NCBI GenBank assembly: GCA_003487805.1 | Contig: DNNE01000141.1 | Location: 11,198 to 16,552 of the forward strand | From: Blastocatellia bacterium | GTDB lineage: Bacteria; Acidobacteriota; Blastocatellia; Pyrinomonadales; Pyrinomonadaceae | Direction of reading: 5' to 3' | Length of the DNA stretch: 5,355 bases | In this document: positions 1 to 5,219 of the stretch, piece by piece | Position numbering within the stretch: the first letter of the stretch is position 1 | Layout: each line of letters starts with the position of its first letter | Position numbers and translations under genes: made by a program | Notes under the pieces: model-generated | What the model was told of the DNA's origin: nothing | Seen by the model: only the letters and a program-made list of their open reading frames with translations | Databases searched by the model: none

Positions 1-337
1 CGCTCGCGGTTCTGTAACGTTAGCCACTCGACAACGAAAAGACCAGACGACGTTTTGTGCAAAGCCTTGCCACGGATTGGACTGCTTTCCGAGTCTCCCT
101 CGTTTTCTGGGAGGGACGAATCGTGACGTGCTTTCCGTTTCCACTGAGCGGGGGGCAGCGTCAAATTGTAACGGCTAGTGTCCATTATTCGTGCAATATC
201 GCCACCCATCGCCTCTCTCGTTGCAACTTTATCCATAAAAATGGCATCCTAGTGTCCCTTCTTGGCGGATAAATTCCATAGAAAATCTGGTGTTCCCCAA
301 AGGTGCGAAGGGATGTTTCGTGCGAAGGAGCGTTTGA
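1..337. other. Non-coding leader upstream of the sigma factor gene
   Basis: I see no supportable gene here. A 71-codon open frame on the plus strand (57-272) has no recognisable domain, no good ribosome site and an unnatural residue mix. A small inverted repeat (TCCCTC 96-101 with GAGGGA 111-116) has no T-run after it, so it is not a convincing terminator. The AT-rich part from about 221 to 290 is the most likely place for the promoter of the sigma factor gene, but I could not find a -35/-10 pair with acceptable spacing and do not call one. No dnaG, a frequent partner upstream of rpoD, is visible in this stretch. Confidence 0.6.
325..330 (+). promoter_or_regulatory. Ribosome binding site of rpoD, decides a TTG start
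   Basis: AAGGAG is a near-perfect Shine-Dalgarno sequence. It lies 7 nt before the TTG at 338 but 16 nt before the first in-frame ATG at 347. The spacing favours the TTG start, adding three residues (M-I-N) ahead of the ATG-encoded methionine. Confidence 0.65.
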
Positions 338-2038
338 TTGATCAATATGATTGAGCAGCAACAGAGTGAAATTAGAAAGATAAGTTCATTGGTATCTACA
401 TTTGACCAGGTCGATGAGGGCGTGCTGGTGGATTCCGTGGCGCCGGAAAACCTGGATCACGTCCTGAAGCAACTCGCCTCGGGAACTGACGCAGAACAAT
501 CGCTCATCGACGACCTGTCTGAAACAAACTCCGACAACGACGAGGATGTGGCGGAGGATAGTGAGCTGGATCTGTCGGCCGGCGTGTCGGACAAGGCTGC
601 CGATCCGGTCCGGCTTTACATGCGCGAGATGGGGCGGGTCCCACTGCTTAAGAAAGAACAGGAAGTCGCCATCGCTAAGCGGATTGAATGGGGACTGAAG
701 CGCGCGCAGAAGGGAATTACACGTTCTCCGATTGCGATAGCCCAGCTATTGGAAATCGGTGACGAGCTGGAAGCCGGAGCGCTGGCCATTCGCGATGTCG
801 TGTCTTTCTCCGATCAAATGGAGATTGAAGAACAAGAAGACAAGGCTCCGGAATATTTGCAGTGGACACTCGAAGGTCTTCAGAATATCCGCAAGCACTA
901 TCGAAGAGCGCTTAAAGAACTGGGCCAGTTACGTGACCAGCAGAAACTGAGCCGCGAAAAGAAGTCGAAGAAACTCCTGAGACTTAAGCGCAAACTGGCG
1001 TCTACCCGGCTGGAAATCGCTCGCGAGATTTTGGGACTGCGCCTCAAAGAAGACATCCGGCAGCGGCTTGTCAATGCCGTCGAAAAAGTGCACAGCGAAG
1101 TCCGCAAATATGAGCGCCAGATCGCCAGTAGCAGCGAAAGGCTCAGCGCCAAGCGCGTGAAGCCGGATGTTGCGGCAGGATTGAAGCGAGACATTGCCGC
1201 CGCCCGGCGACAACTCAGAGAGATTGAAGCTCAGCACCATGTGCCGGCTATCGAGATCAAACGCGCGTATCAGATGGTGGCCGGCGGCGAAGCGCAAGCA
1301 GCCCAGGCGAAGCACGAATTGACTGAAGCCAACCTGCGGCTGGTGGTCTCAATTGCCAAGAAATATCAGAATCGCGGCTTACAGTTTCTCGATCTGATCC
1401 AGGAGGGAAACCTCGGACTGATGAAAGGTGTCGAGAAATTTGACTGGCGCCGTGGATACAAGTTCTCAACCTACGCGACCTGGTGGATTCGCCAGGCGAT
1501 TACCCGTGCCATCGCCGATCAGTCGCGGACGATTCGCGTTCCGGTCCACATGGTCGAGGTAATCAATAAGGTCAAGAGCAGCACCCGCGATTTGGTGGTT
1601 GAGTTGGGTCGTGAACCGACTACCGAAGAAATCGCGCAACGGATGAACACCACGCCCGACAAGGTGAGCAAGGCACTGACTCTTATTCAGCAACCGATCT
1701 CGCTGGAAGCGCCGATTGGCGAGTCCGGAGAGTCACAGGTCGGAGACTTCATTGAGGATCAATCGACTGTCAGCCCGGCTGAGCGAGTGATCACTTCGAA
1801 CGTGCGGGACGTTGCGGGTGACGTGCTGCAGACCCTCAGCCCACGCGAAGAGAAAGTCATTCGCTTGCGGTTTGGGTTGGACGCGGATGGTCGTGAACGG
1901 ACTTTGGAAGAAGTCGGCGAGGACTTCAACGTTACGCGCGAGCGTATCCGTCAAATCGAAGTCAAGGCTCTTCGCAAGCTGCGACATCCTTCGCGCGCAC
2001 GTGTACTCAAGACCTTGATTGAAGGTCACGGGAACTAG
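338..2038 (+). CDS. rpoD: RNA polymerase primary-type sigma-70 factor (RpoD family)
   Basis: This sigma factor joins core RNA polymerase and directs it to -10/-35 promoters. Seen in the 566-residue protein: an acidic N-terminus (1-82, aspartate/glutamate-rich around 56-78); region 1.2 at about 84-120 (DPVRLYMREMGRVPLL); a highly charged, helical non-conserved insert at about 125-310; region 2 at 325-400, including the -10 reading and melting segment YATWWIRQAITRAIADQSRT (379-398); region 3 at about 401-480 with the sigma-finger sequence GDFIED (469-474); and region 4 with the -35 binding helix-turn-helix at 522-551. Length and domain order fit a group 1 factor. The N-terminal 80 residues resemble region 1.1 only weakly, and dnaG is not adjacent, so a second RpoD-like paralogue is possible. 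The start is TTG at 338, chosen on ribosome-site spacing; ATG at 347 is the alternative. A terminator follows closely, so it is probably the last or only gene of its transcript. Confidence 0.95.
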   Translation: MINMIEQQQSEIRKISSLVSTFDQVDEGVLVDSVAPENLDHVLKQLASGTDAEQSLIDDLSETNSDNDEDVAEDSELDLSAGVSDKAADPVRLYMREMGRVPLLKKEQEVAIAKRIEWGLKRAQKGITRSPIAIAQLLEIGDELEAGALAIRDVVSFSDQMEIEEQEDKAPEYLQWTLEGLQNIRKHYRRALKELGQLRDQQKLSREKKSKKLLRLKRKLASTRLEIAREILGLRLKEDIRQRLVNAVEKVHSEVRKYERQIASSSERLSAKRVKPDVAAGLKRDIAAARRQLREIEAQHHVPAIEIKRAYQMVAGGEAQAAQAKHELTEANLRLVVSIAKKYQNRGLQFLDLIQEGNLGLMKGVEKFDWRRGYKFSTYATWWIRQAITRAIADQSRTIRVPVHMVEVINKVKSSTRDLVVELGREPTTEEIAQRMNTTPDKVSKALTLIQQPISLEAPIGESGESQVGDFIEDQSTVSPAERVITSNVRDVAGDVLQTLSPREEKVIRLRFGLDADGRERTLEEVGEDFNVTRERIRQIEVKALRKLRHPSRARVLKTLIEGHGN

Positions 2039-2060
2039 TTCGGTTCAAGGTGTATGTAGT

Positions 2061-2100
2061 GGGGGCGGCCAGTGAAAATCCTGGCGCCCTCATTTCTTTT
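2061..2100 (+). terminator. Rho-independent terminator of rpoD
   Basis: The stem pairs GGGC (2063-2066) plus GCCAG (2068-2072) with CTGGC (2081-2085) plus GCCC (2086-2089), leaving G2067 bulged and an 8-nt loop TGAAAATC. It is followed by a T-rich tail, TCATTTCTTTT. It begins 22 nt after the rpoD stop codon. No comparable structure serves the convergent minus-strand gene. Confidence 0.85.
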
Positions 2101-2203
2101 GGGCAGTTCCTTCAACGTACACAGGATCACCGCCCGATCCATGAGAATTATCTTTTCATAAAGCAAGAAAGCATCCGCAATGGATGGGGCGCCGCTTCCC
2201 CCC

Positions 2204-2220
2204 TAAGCCATGACGGCTTA
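2204..2220. repeat. Short inverted repeat between convergent genes
   Basis: TAAGCC (2204-2209) pairs with GGCTTA (2215-2220) around a 5-nt loop. It lies about 30 nt past the stop of the minus-strand methyltransferase gene. Neither strand has a T-run after it, so it is not a classical terminator, though it could stabilise a 3' end. Confidence 0.3.
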
Positions 2221-2250
2221 AATCCACTTCTTCTCTCTTCGTTCGCAGAA

Positions 2251-2808
2251 TCAATACAGCCGCGGTATCAGTCGCTTCGCTGTCTTAGCGTAATCGAGAT
2301 ACTCAGGACCAAAGGCATCTGCGAGCGCGTCTTCCTCAACGCGCATACGATACAACGCCGCGACAAAATACGGAATGGAACTAAAGCCCAGGGTGAACCA
2401 ATTGGAAAAGGACAGACCGATCCCAAGGTGCGCCAATAAGGCCCCGGCATATGCCGGGTGACGAACATGTTTATAAAGCCCGGTGCGAATGAGTCGATGA
2501 TCAGTTTTGATAAGGACCGTCCCGGTGAAGTATTTGCCGAGAGTATAGACGGCAGTCCATCGGATTGTGATCCCCGCAATCAGGAACAAGAGACCCAGCG
2601 AGCCAATGACGTAAGTCCCGGTTTGGATGCGGCCAATGCTGGTAAATCCAAGAACCATTCCCACCGGTTCCATAAGGTTGGCAATATCCCATAGCTTCGC
2701 TGAATGTTTGTCCCAGTCGCGAGCCGGCTTGACTCGATAGCGACGCAAATATGGGTATTCGATCAGCATGATCAATCGAATTCCAGTCGCAAGAATGGGA
2801 AGCAACAT
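2251..2808 (-). CDS. Isoprenylcysteine carboxyl methyltransferase (ICMT)/PEMT-like integral membrane methyltransferase
   Basis: The 185-residue protein has the C-terminal signature of the ICMT/phospholipid methyltransferase families: GLYKHVRHPAYAG (110-122) followed by RVEEDAL (156-162), FGPEYLDYAK (166-175) and a basic C-terminus. In the family the RHP-containing motif and the conserved E-E pair bind S-adenosylmethionine and shape the active site. Hydrophobic stretches near 45-60, 64-84 and 120-152 indicate several membrane spans. Bacterial members rarely have a known substrate; lipids or small thiols are possible and I do not assign one. The start is the ATG at 2808, the first in-frame start after an upstream stop, but it lacks a clear ribosome site. 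The gene follows an attC-like site on its 5' side, yet no matching core is found after its stop. It is therefore either the last, truncated cassette or a resident chromosomal gene. It converges with rpoD. Confidence 0.85.
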   Translation of the reverse strand: MLLPILATGIRLIMLIEYPYLRRYRVKPARDWDKHSAKLWDIANLMEPVGMVLGFTSIGRIQTGTYVIGSLGLLFLIAGITIRWTAVYTLGKYFTGTVLIKTDHRLIRTGLYKHVRHPAYAGALLAHLGIGLSFSNWFTLGFSSIPYFVAALYRMRVEEDALADAFGPEYLDYAKTAKRLIPRLY

Positions 2809-2823
2809 AACGGTTGAGCTTGA

Positions 2824-2849
2824 GTTGACGCGGCGGCGCTAGCGTCAAC
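2824..2849. repeat. 8-bp inverted repeat upstream of the methyltransferase gene
   Basis: GTTGACGC (2824-2831) and GCGTCAAC (2842-2849) are perfect inverse copies around a 10-nt GC-rich spacer. The structure lies 16-41 nt upstream of the methyltransferase start. No T-run follows on either strand. It could be an operator, or the remnant of a recombination site, since GTTGA/TCAAC resembles the core of the neighbouring attC-like site. Its role is not established. Confidence 0.4.
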
Positions 2850-2918
2850 GTGAAAAAGAAACGCAGGTTGAGAAACGAGCTGTCGCGCTTGGCGTCCGCA
2901 TACGTGAAAGCACCAGCG

Positions 2919-3010
2919 ACTCAACGATCAGCCGCAAGCCGCGCGAGCAGAGCTTTGTAGATTCGCAGTGTCGCAATACGCGGCTTGCCGGCTGCAAAGT
3001 AGTGTTAGGC
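2919..3010 (-). other. attC: attC-like integron recombination site after the VOC gene
   Basis: Read on the minus strand, the site starts with an R'' core GCCTAAC (3010-3004) and ends with an R' core GTTGAGT (2925-2919), both fitting RYYYAAC/GTTRRRY. Inside, a 16-nt arm (2979-2994) and a 15-nt arm (2929-2943) are complementary except for one extra G in the longer arm. An unpaired base in one L arm is a hallmark of attC, where it fixes which strand the integrase uses. The total length of 92 bp is in the usual attC range. R'' begins 9 nt after the stop of the VOC gene, the normal position for a cassette site. The spacers between cores and arms are unequal (9 and 3 nt), which is a weakness. Confidence 0.65.
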
Positions 3011-3019
3011 GGTCTTCGA

Positions 3020-3416
3020 CTAGCGCTTCGGCTCCTCGTATAGTCCGAATTCGGTGCCCGCGGGATCCGCGAAAACGGCAAATGCGCCGGAACCTGGTGC
3101 GATGTCTGTTCGTGGCGTCAGCATTCTGCCACCGGCAGCCTCGATCTTTTTGAGAGTGCCCGAAATATCATCCACCATAATGTATATGCGTGTCTGCTCG
3201 TCTGGAGTTCTGTCGCTCTCTTTCACCCATGTTCCAGCTAACGCCACCTGTGTCGTCGAACGCAAGCTCACCGTCGCCACGCTTTCTCACGGTCCAGCCA
3301 AAAATGCTGTTATAGAAGCCGGCCGATCCGTCCGCCGTTATCGCTGGAATTTCAAAGTAACAAATTTTGCCGTGTGGCTCTCCAATCAAATTCGCAATTC
3401 GAAATTCGCAATTCAC
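3020..3416 (-). pseudogene. VOC/glyoxalase-fold protein, interrupted by a single-base frameshift
   Basis: Two overlapping frames together encode one VOC-superfamily protein of about 131 residues. The first (from 3416) gives the N-terminal half with GKICYFEIPA and FGWTVRKRGDGELAFDDT. The second (to the stop at 3020) gives GTWVKE, RIYIMVDDI, KKIEAAGGRMLTP and FADPAGTEFGLYEEP, the usual C-terminal half. Dropping one base, the A at 3236 (T on the minus strand), joins them as DDTGGVSGTWVKE, which reads as normal family sequence. VOC proteins bind a metal and act as glyoxalases, dioxygenases or drug-binding proteins; no specific substrate can be named. As written, the protein ends early and is probably inactive, unless the extra base is a sequencing error. 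The GTG start at 3416 is uncertain: GGAGG sits too close, and the first codons are made of a 7-bp tandem repeat. A TTG at codon 10 is an alternative. The gene lies 50 bp after the GyrI-like gene with no attC site between them. Confidence 0.8.
3389..3416. repeat. Four-copy 7-bp tandem repeat at the VOC gene start
   Basis: Four units of seven bases run head to tail: AATTCGC, AATTCGA, AATTCGC, AATTCAC. They coincide with the first nine or so codons of the VOC frame. Because seven is not a multiple of three, a change in copy number would shift any reading frame that starts upstream of or inside the repeat. Confidence 0.75.
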
Positions 3417-3466
3417 CCTCCCGCCGCTCGCGTCGGGGTTCGGCGGCGCATCGATAGAACGGGGCT

Positions 3467-3928
3467 TTACCCCAACAAATAGACGACCTGCGTCTCAAGC
3501 TTCGCCTCGTCATCGGTCCAATCGCCATAGATTTCCCACGAGTACGCGCCGAATGCGCGGCCGGTCGCCGCGCGCCACGAATTGATTGCTTCATGTGCGG
3601 CTGCGAGTTTGCCATAGCTACCGATGTGGGTCGTCATGACGACTTCGCCGGCGGGCGTCTGCGTGCAGACGATCTCGCCTGCGTCTTGAAAGGGCCGAAT
3701 GACCTGCACCCCGAAATCAACGACCATTGCTGCTTCGCCAGGCGCAGGGTGTTGGTAAAGGAAGCAATTATGACCGCCGATCCGCAGGCCTTCATGGCAG
3801 CGGAGAAACTCCCAGACAAGATCAAGTGCCGGCTTCCATGCGCTTCCAACCTCCCCCATACGCACGCGGCGCCGCACTGCGGCAAGCGGCTGCGAGCTGA
3901 CGGTCTCAGTGACAACCTGATAGTTCAT
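3467..3928 (-). CDS. GyrI-like / AraC effector-binding-domain protein (stand-alone)
   Basis: The 153-residue protein consists of one GyrI-like small-molecule-binding domain, with no DNA-binding part. The N-terminal strand (NYQVVTETVSSQPLAAVRR) is followed by a central segment with HPAPGEAAMVVDFGVQV. The C-terminal half has the typical TPAGEVVMTTHIGSYGKL, AAHEAINSW and EIYGDWTDD, ending in a VVYLL strand. In the family this fold binds amphipathic or aromatic small molecules in transcription activators (BmrR, Rob), and stand-alone members include the gyrase inhibitor SbmC/GyrI and small-molecule hydrolases. Which role applies here is unknown. The protein is predicted to be cytosolic. The start ATG at 3928 has an AAGGG-type ribosome site about 9-10 nt upstream and lies 46 bp after a proposed cassette boundary, a typical short cassette leader. 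The VOC gene follows 50 bp downstream on the same strand and may share its transcript. Confidence 0.88.
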   Translation of the reverse strand: MNYQVVTETVSSQPLAAVRRRVRMGEVGSAWKPALDLVWEFLRCHEGLRIGGHNCFLYQHPAPGEAAMVVDFGVQVIRPFQDAGEIVCTQTPAGEVVMTTHIGSYGKLAAAHEAINSWRAATGRAFGAYSWEIYGDWTDDEAKLETQVVYLLG

Positions 3929-3967
3929 CGAAGTTTCCCTTTGAGTTCAATTTAGGTGACTGAAGCC

Positions 3968-4083
3968 GCCCAACGTCTGAGTTGATCGGGCGGCGCGAAT
4001 TCATTCAGGACTCGCCGGTGCAATGATGACGCAAAACGCGCAATCCCGATGCATCGGGACTCCGGTCGAACGATTTGTTGGGC
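3968..4083 (-). other. attC: attC-like integron recombination site after the GNAT gene
   Basis: On the minus strand the site opens with R'' GCCCAAC (4083-4077) and closes with R' GTTGGGC (3974-3968). Including flanks, the outer arms match perfectly over 10 bp (GCCGCCCAAC and GTTGGGCGGC). Inner arms TTCGACCGG (4070-4062) and CCGATCAA (3989-3982) pair with one unpaired C and one mismatch, matching the L''/L' arms with an extrahelical base known from attC sites. The sequence after R'' (AAATCGTTC) and before R' (CTCAGAC) resembles the ends of well-known cassette attC sites as I remember them. The length of 116 bp is within range. R'' starts 19 nt after the GNAT stop codon. The variable middle holds a separate 16-bp palindrome (4044-4059). 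Confidence 0.72.
4044..4059. repeat. 16-bp perfect palindrome in the variable part of an attC-like site
   Basis: TCCCGATGCATCGGGA is its own reverse complement. It lies in the middle of the attC-like site, between the inner arms. It may be an ordinary variable terminal structure of attC, or a dispersed palindromic repeat inserted there. Confidence 0.7.
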
Positions 4084-4102
4084 GGCGTCCGGTGTCTCAG
4101 CG

Positions 4103-4624
4103 TCAAGTCTCGCTGCGAGCAGTACGCAAACGAGCCATTACGTAGGAATCGACATAATTCCCATCGCGGAATGCATGCTGTCGCAGCGTCCCCTCGCGCT
4201 CAAATCCGAACCGCTCATAGAGCCGTATTGCCGCCTCATTGTCCGTGTAGACTTCAAGCTCCAGTCGCCCGAGGTTGAGCCAATTGTCTGCTAAGTCAAG
4301 GCCCGCGCGCATCAGGGCTGTTCCGACACCCTTGCCCTGCCACTCATCGTGCACGCTCATCCCGATTGTTCCGACGTGCCGCCTCCGGGGTTTGTTGGGA
4401 AAAGTATGCACGCCGATCATTCCGATGACACGGTCGCCGACGACTGCCACCAGGTTGTAGGTGCTGTCGCCAGCTTCCGCAAGCCGCTGCCGCCACTGTT
4501 CGCGGGATGGATATGGCAATTGGAGTGTGCCCGCGAAGACCTTTGGGCAACTAAACATTTCGTGGATCGCTGAAAAGTCATCCGGCTCCGCTCGACGTAT
4601 CTGTAGCCCTTCTAACTGCATCAT
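4103..4624 (-). CDS. GNAT-family N-acetyltransferase, YhhY (AaaT)-like
   Basis: The 173-residue protein is a full single-domain GNAT enzyme that transfers an acetyl group from acetyl-CoA to an amine. The acetyl-CoA pyrophosphate loop is QGKGVG (96-101) in WQGKGVGTALM. The C-terminal motif LELEVYTDNEAAIRLYERFG (121-140) and FRDGNYVDSYVMAR (152-165) are also present. The pattern over the whole length, including VFAGTLQLPYPS near the N-terminus and RRHVGTIGMSV before the loop, closely recalls Escherichia coli YhhY/AaaT, reported to acetylate phenylalanine and methionine. The substrate here is therefore a reasonable guess and not proven. Two adjacent ATGs (4624 and 4621) can start it; GAGG lies 4 nt before the first and 7 nt before the second, so 4621 is slightly better. 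The gene sits alone between two attC-type cores, about 25 bp after the upstream core and 19 bp before the downstream one, as in a one-gene cassette. Confidence 0.92.
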   Translation of the reverse strand: MMQLEGLQIRRAEPDDFSAIHEMFSCPKVFAGTLQLPYPSREQWRQRLAEAGDSTYNLVAVVGDRVIGMIGVHTFPNKPRRRHVGTIGMSVHDEWQGKGVGTALMRAGLDLADNWLNLGRLELEVYTDNEAAIRLYERFGFEREGTLRQHAFRDGNYVDSYVMARLRTARSET

Positions 4625-4649
4625 TTCACCTCGTCATAACAGCGTAGCG

Positions 4650-4668
4650 GCCCAACGATTTGTTGGGT
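4650..4668 (-). other. Collapsed attC-like site (cores only, stem lost)
   Basis: On the minus strand the 19-bp site reads ACCCAACAAATCGTTGGGC: an R'' core ACCCAAC (4668-4662), five bases, and an R' core GTTGGGC (4656-4650). It lies 29 nt after the stop of the secreted-protein gene. It shares 14 identical bases with the start of the site at 3968-4083. In that site the R'' side continues AAATCGTT and the R' side begins CGTT. A deletion between two CGTT copies would give exactly this remnant. Without the L arms it should not fold into an active attC hairpin. Confidence 0.55.
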
Positions 4669-4697
4669 TTCGTTCCCGCAGCAAAAGGTTTCCCGCG

Positions 4698-5165
4698 CTA
4701 GCGACATGTAACGTTGAAATCCTTTGTCGTCTCGTGATCTGTTTCAATGGAGAGGCCCGTGATAGTAACAATTTCCACGAAAGCATCGCTCTTACGTTGC
4801 CATTCAACAGTGACGTGGCCTCCATCGGCGGTCTTCGCATCGGGAGAATCTCCGCACGGCACATCGGACCTGTCTCGATACCACGAATAAATTGATACGG
4901 TATATTTCCCGCCGGGAATATTCGTAAACCGATATTTTCCATCCGCGTCCGTTCGGATATCAAAATGTTTGGCTTCAGCGCGCCTTTCCTTTTCCTGCAT
5001 TAGGAGTATGTATGCGTTAGTGATAGCTACGTTTGTATCGGAACGAAATACCCTACCGCCCAGAGTGGCCGCTTCGGAGGCGACTAGCTGTGCGTTCGCT
5101 CGAAATACAATGTTTGTAATCGTAACGAGCAGTAGGGCGACAACGGCGATTGGTATGCGCTTCAT
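4698..5165 (-). CDS. Secreted protein with a carboxypeptidase-regulatory-like beta-sandwich domain
   Basis: The 155-residue protein begins with a clear signal peptide: MKR, a hydrophobic core at 5-21, then RANAQ with likely cleavage near residue 26. It is therefore exported. Residues 35-96 match the CarboxypepD_reg-like fold: LGGRVF near the start, an N-A-Y-I strand, then RTDADGKYRFTNIPGGKYTV (71-90), the signature of this family. Such domains occur in outer-membrane receptors and cell-surface proteins and usually mediate binding or act as spacers; a lone domain has no known activity. Two cysteines, C104 and C154, could form a disulphide outside the cytoplasm. The start is the ATG at 5165, which puts the signal peptide at the terminus; a TTG at 5189 would add eight residues before it and falls on the recombination core. 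The gene stands alone between cassette-type cores, 19 bp after the upstream one. Confidence 0.82.
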   Translation of the reverse strand: MKRIPIAVVALLLVTITNIVFRANAQLVASEAATLGGRVFRSDTNVAITNAYILLMQEKERRAEAKHFDIRTDADGKYRFTNIPGGKYTVSIYSWYRDRSDVPCGDSPDAKTADGGHVTVEWQRKSDAFVEIVTITGLSIETDHETTKDFNVTCR

Positions 5166-5183
5166 GAATCTTTCAGTGAAGAA

Positions 5184-5190
5184 ACCCAAC
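5184..5190 (-). other. Integron-type R' core (GTTRRRY) at the start of the secreted-protein cassette
   Basis: On the minus strand GTTGGGT reads from 5190 to 5184, 19 bp before the ATG of the secreted-protein gene. It is the exact complement of the R'' core ACCCAAC at 4662-4668 on the other side of that gene. It may be the end of another attC site or the core of attI. I could not find a matching R'' core in the 165 bp between it and the window edge. Confidence 0.5.
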
Positions 5191-5196
5191 TACGTA

Positions 5197-5219
5197 TTAG
5201 ACCACGCGGCTTGGTCTAA
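5197..5219. repeat. 8-bp inverted repeat next to the right-hand core
   Basis: TTAGACCA (5197-5204) and TGGTCTAA (5212-5219) are perfect inverse copies around a 7-nt loop. The repeat ends 6 bp from the GTTGGGT core. It has no T-run after it on either strand. It could be the inner stem of a short or degenerate attC site, or an operator before the secreted-protein gene. I see no convincing gene in the rest of 5190-5355. Confidence 0.5.

Larger units (their letters stand above)
2919..5190 (-). mobile_element. Putative integron gene-cassette array (integrase not in window)
   Basis: Four genes in one orientation are divided by attC-like sites. Cut points between G and TTRRRY define three proposed cassettes on the minus strand. 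They are about 534 bp (secreted protein, 5189-4656), 682 bp (GNAT, 4655-3974) and 1049 bp (GyrI-like plus VOC, 3973-2925). Within the first, the start core GTTGGGT is the exact complement of the R'' core ACCCAAC at its end. Within the second, GTTGGGC matches GCCCAAC exactly. Within the third there is one mismatch (GTTGGGC against GCCTAAC). This self-match is expected of cassettes that integrated as circles. No integrase or attI is visible; they would lie past the right edge. The array could instead be a cluster of attC sites lacking an integrase. Confidence 0.6.

Noticed and set aside
18..24. GTTAGCC near the left edge as an integron core
   Set aside because: One base departs from GTTRRRY, and no partner core or stem is nearby.
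57..272. 71-codon open frame on the plus strand upstream of rpoD
   Set aside because: It has no domain, no ribosome site and unlikely composition, and it lies in what should be the rpoD leader.
2050..2439. 129-codon plus-strand frame after rpoD
   Set aside because: It runs through the rpoD terminator and antisense to the conserved C-terminal motifs of the methyltransferase gene; the protein shows no family features.
3421..3446. CCGCCG/CGGCGG inverted repeat between the GyrI-like and VOC genes as an attC stem or terminator
   Set aside because: It is a short GC-only stem with a 14-nt loop, no T-run and no flanking cores; a chance match in GC-rich DNA is likely.
3466..3475. GTTGGGG on the minus strand at the end of the GyrI-like gene as another attC core
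   Set aside because: The final base breaks the GTTRRRY pattern, it would be an R' core at the end of an open coding frame, and no R'' partner or stem is present.
2919..5190. CRISPR array
   Set aside because: The repeated elements are few, unequal in length, internally inverted and separated by whole genes, unlike repeat-spacer units.
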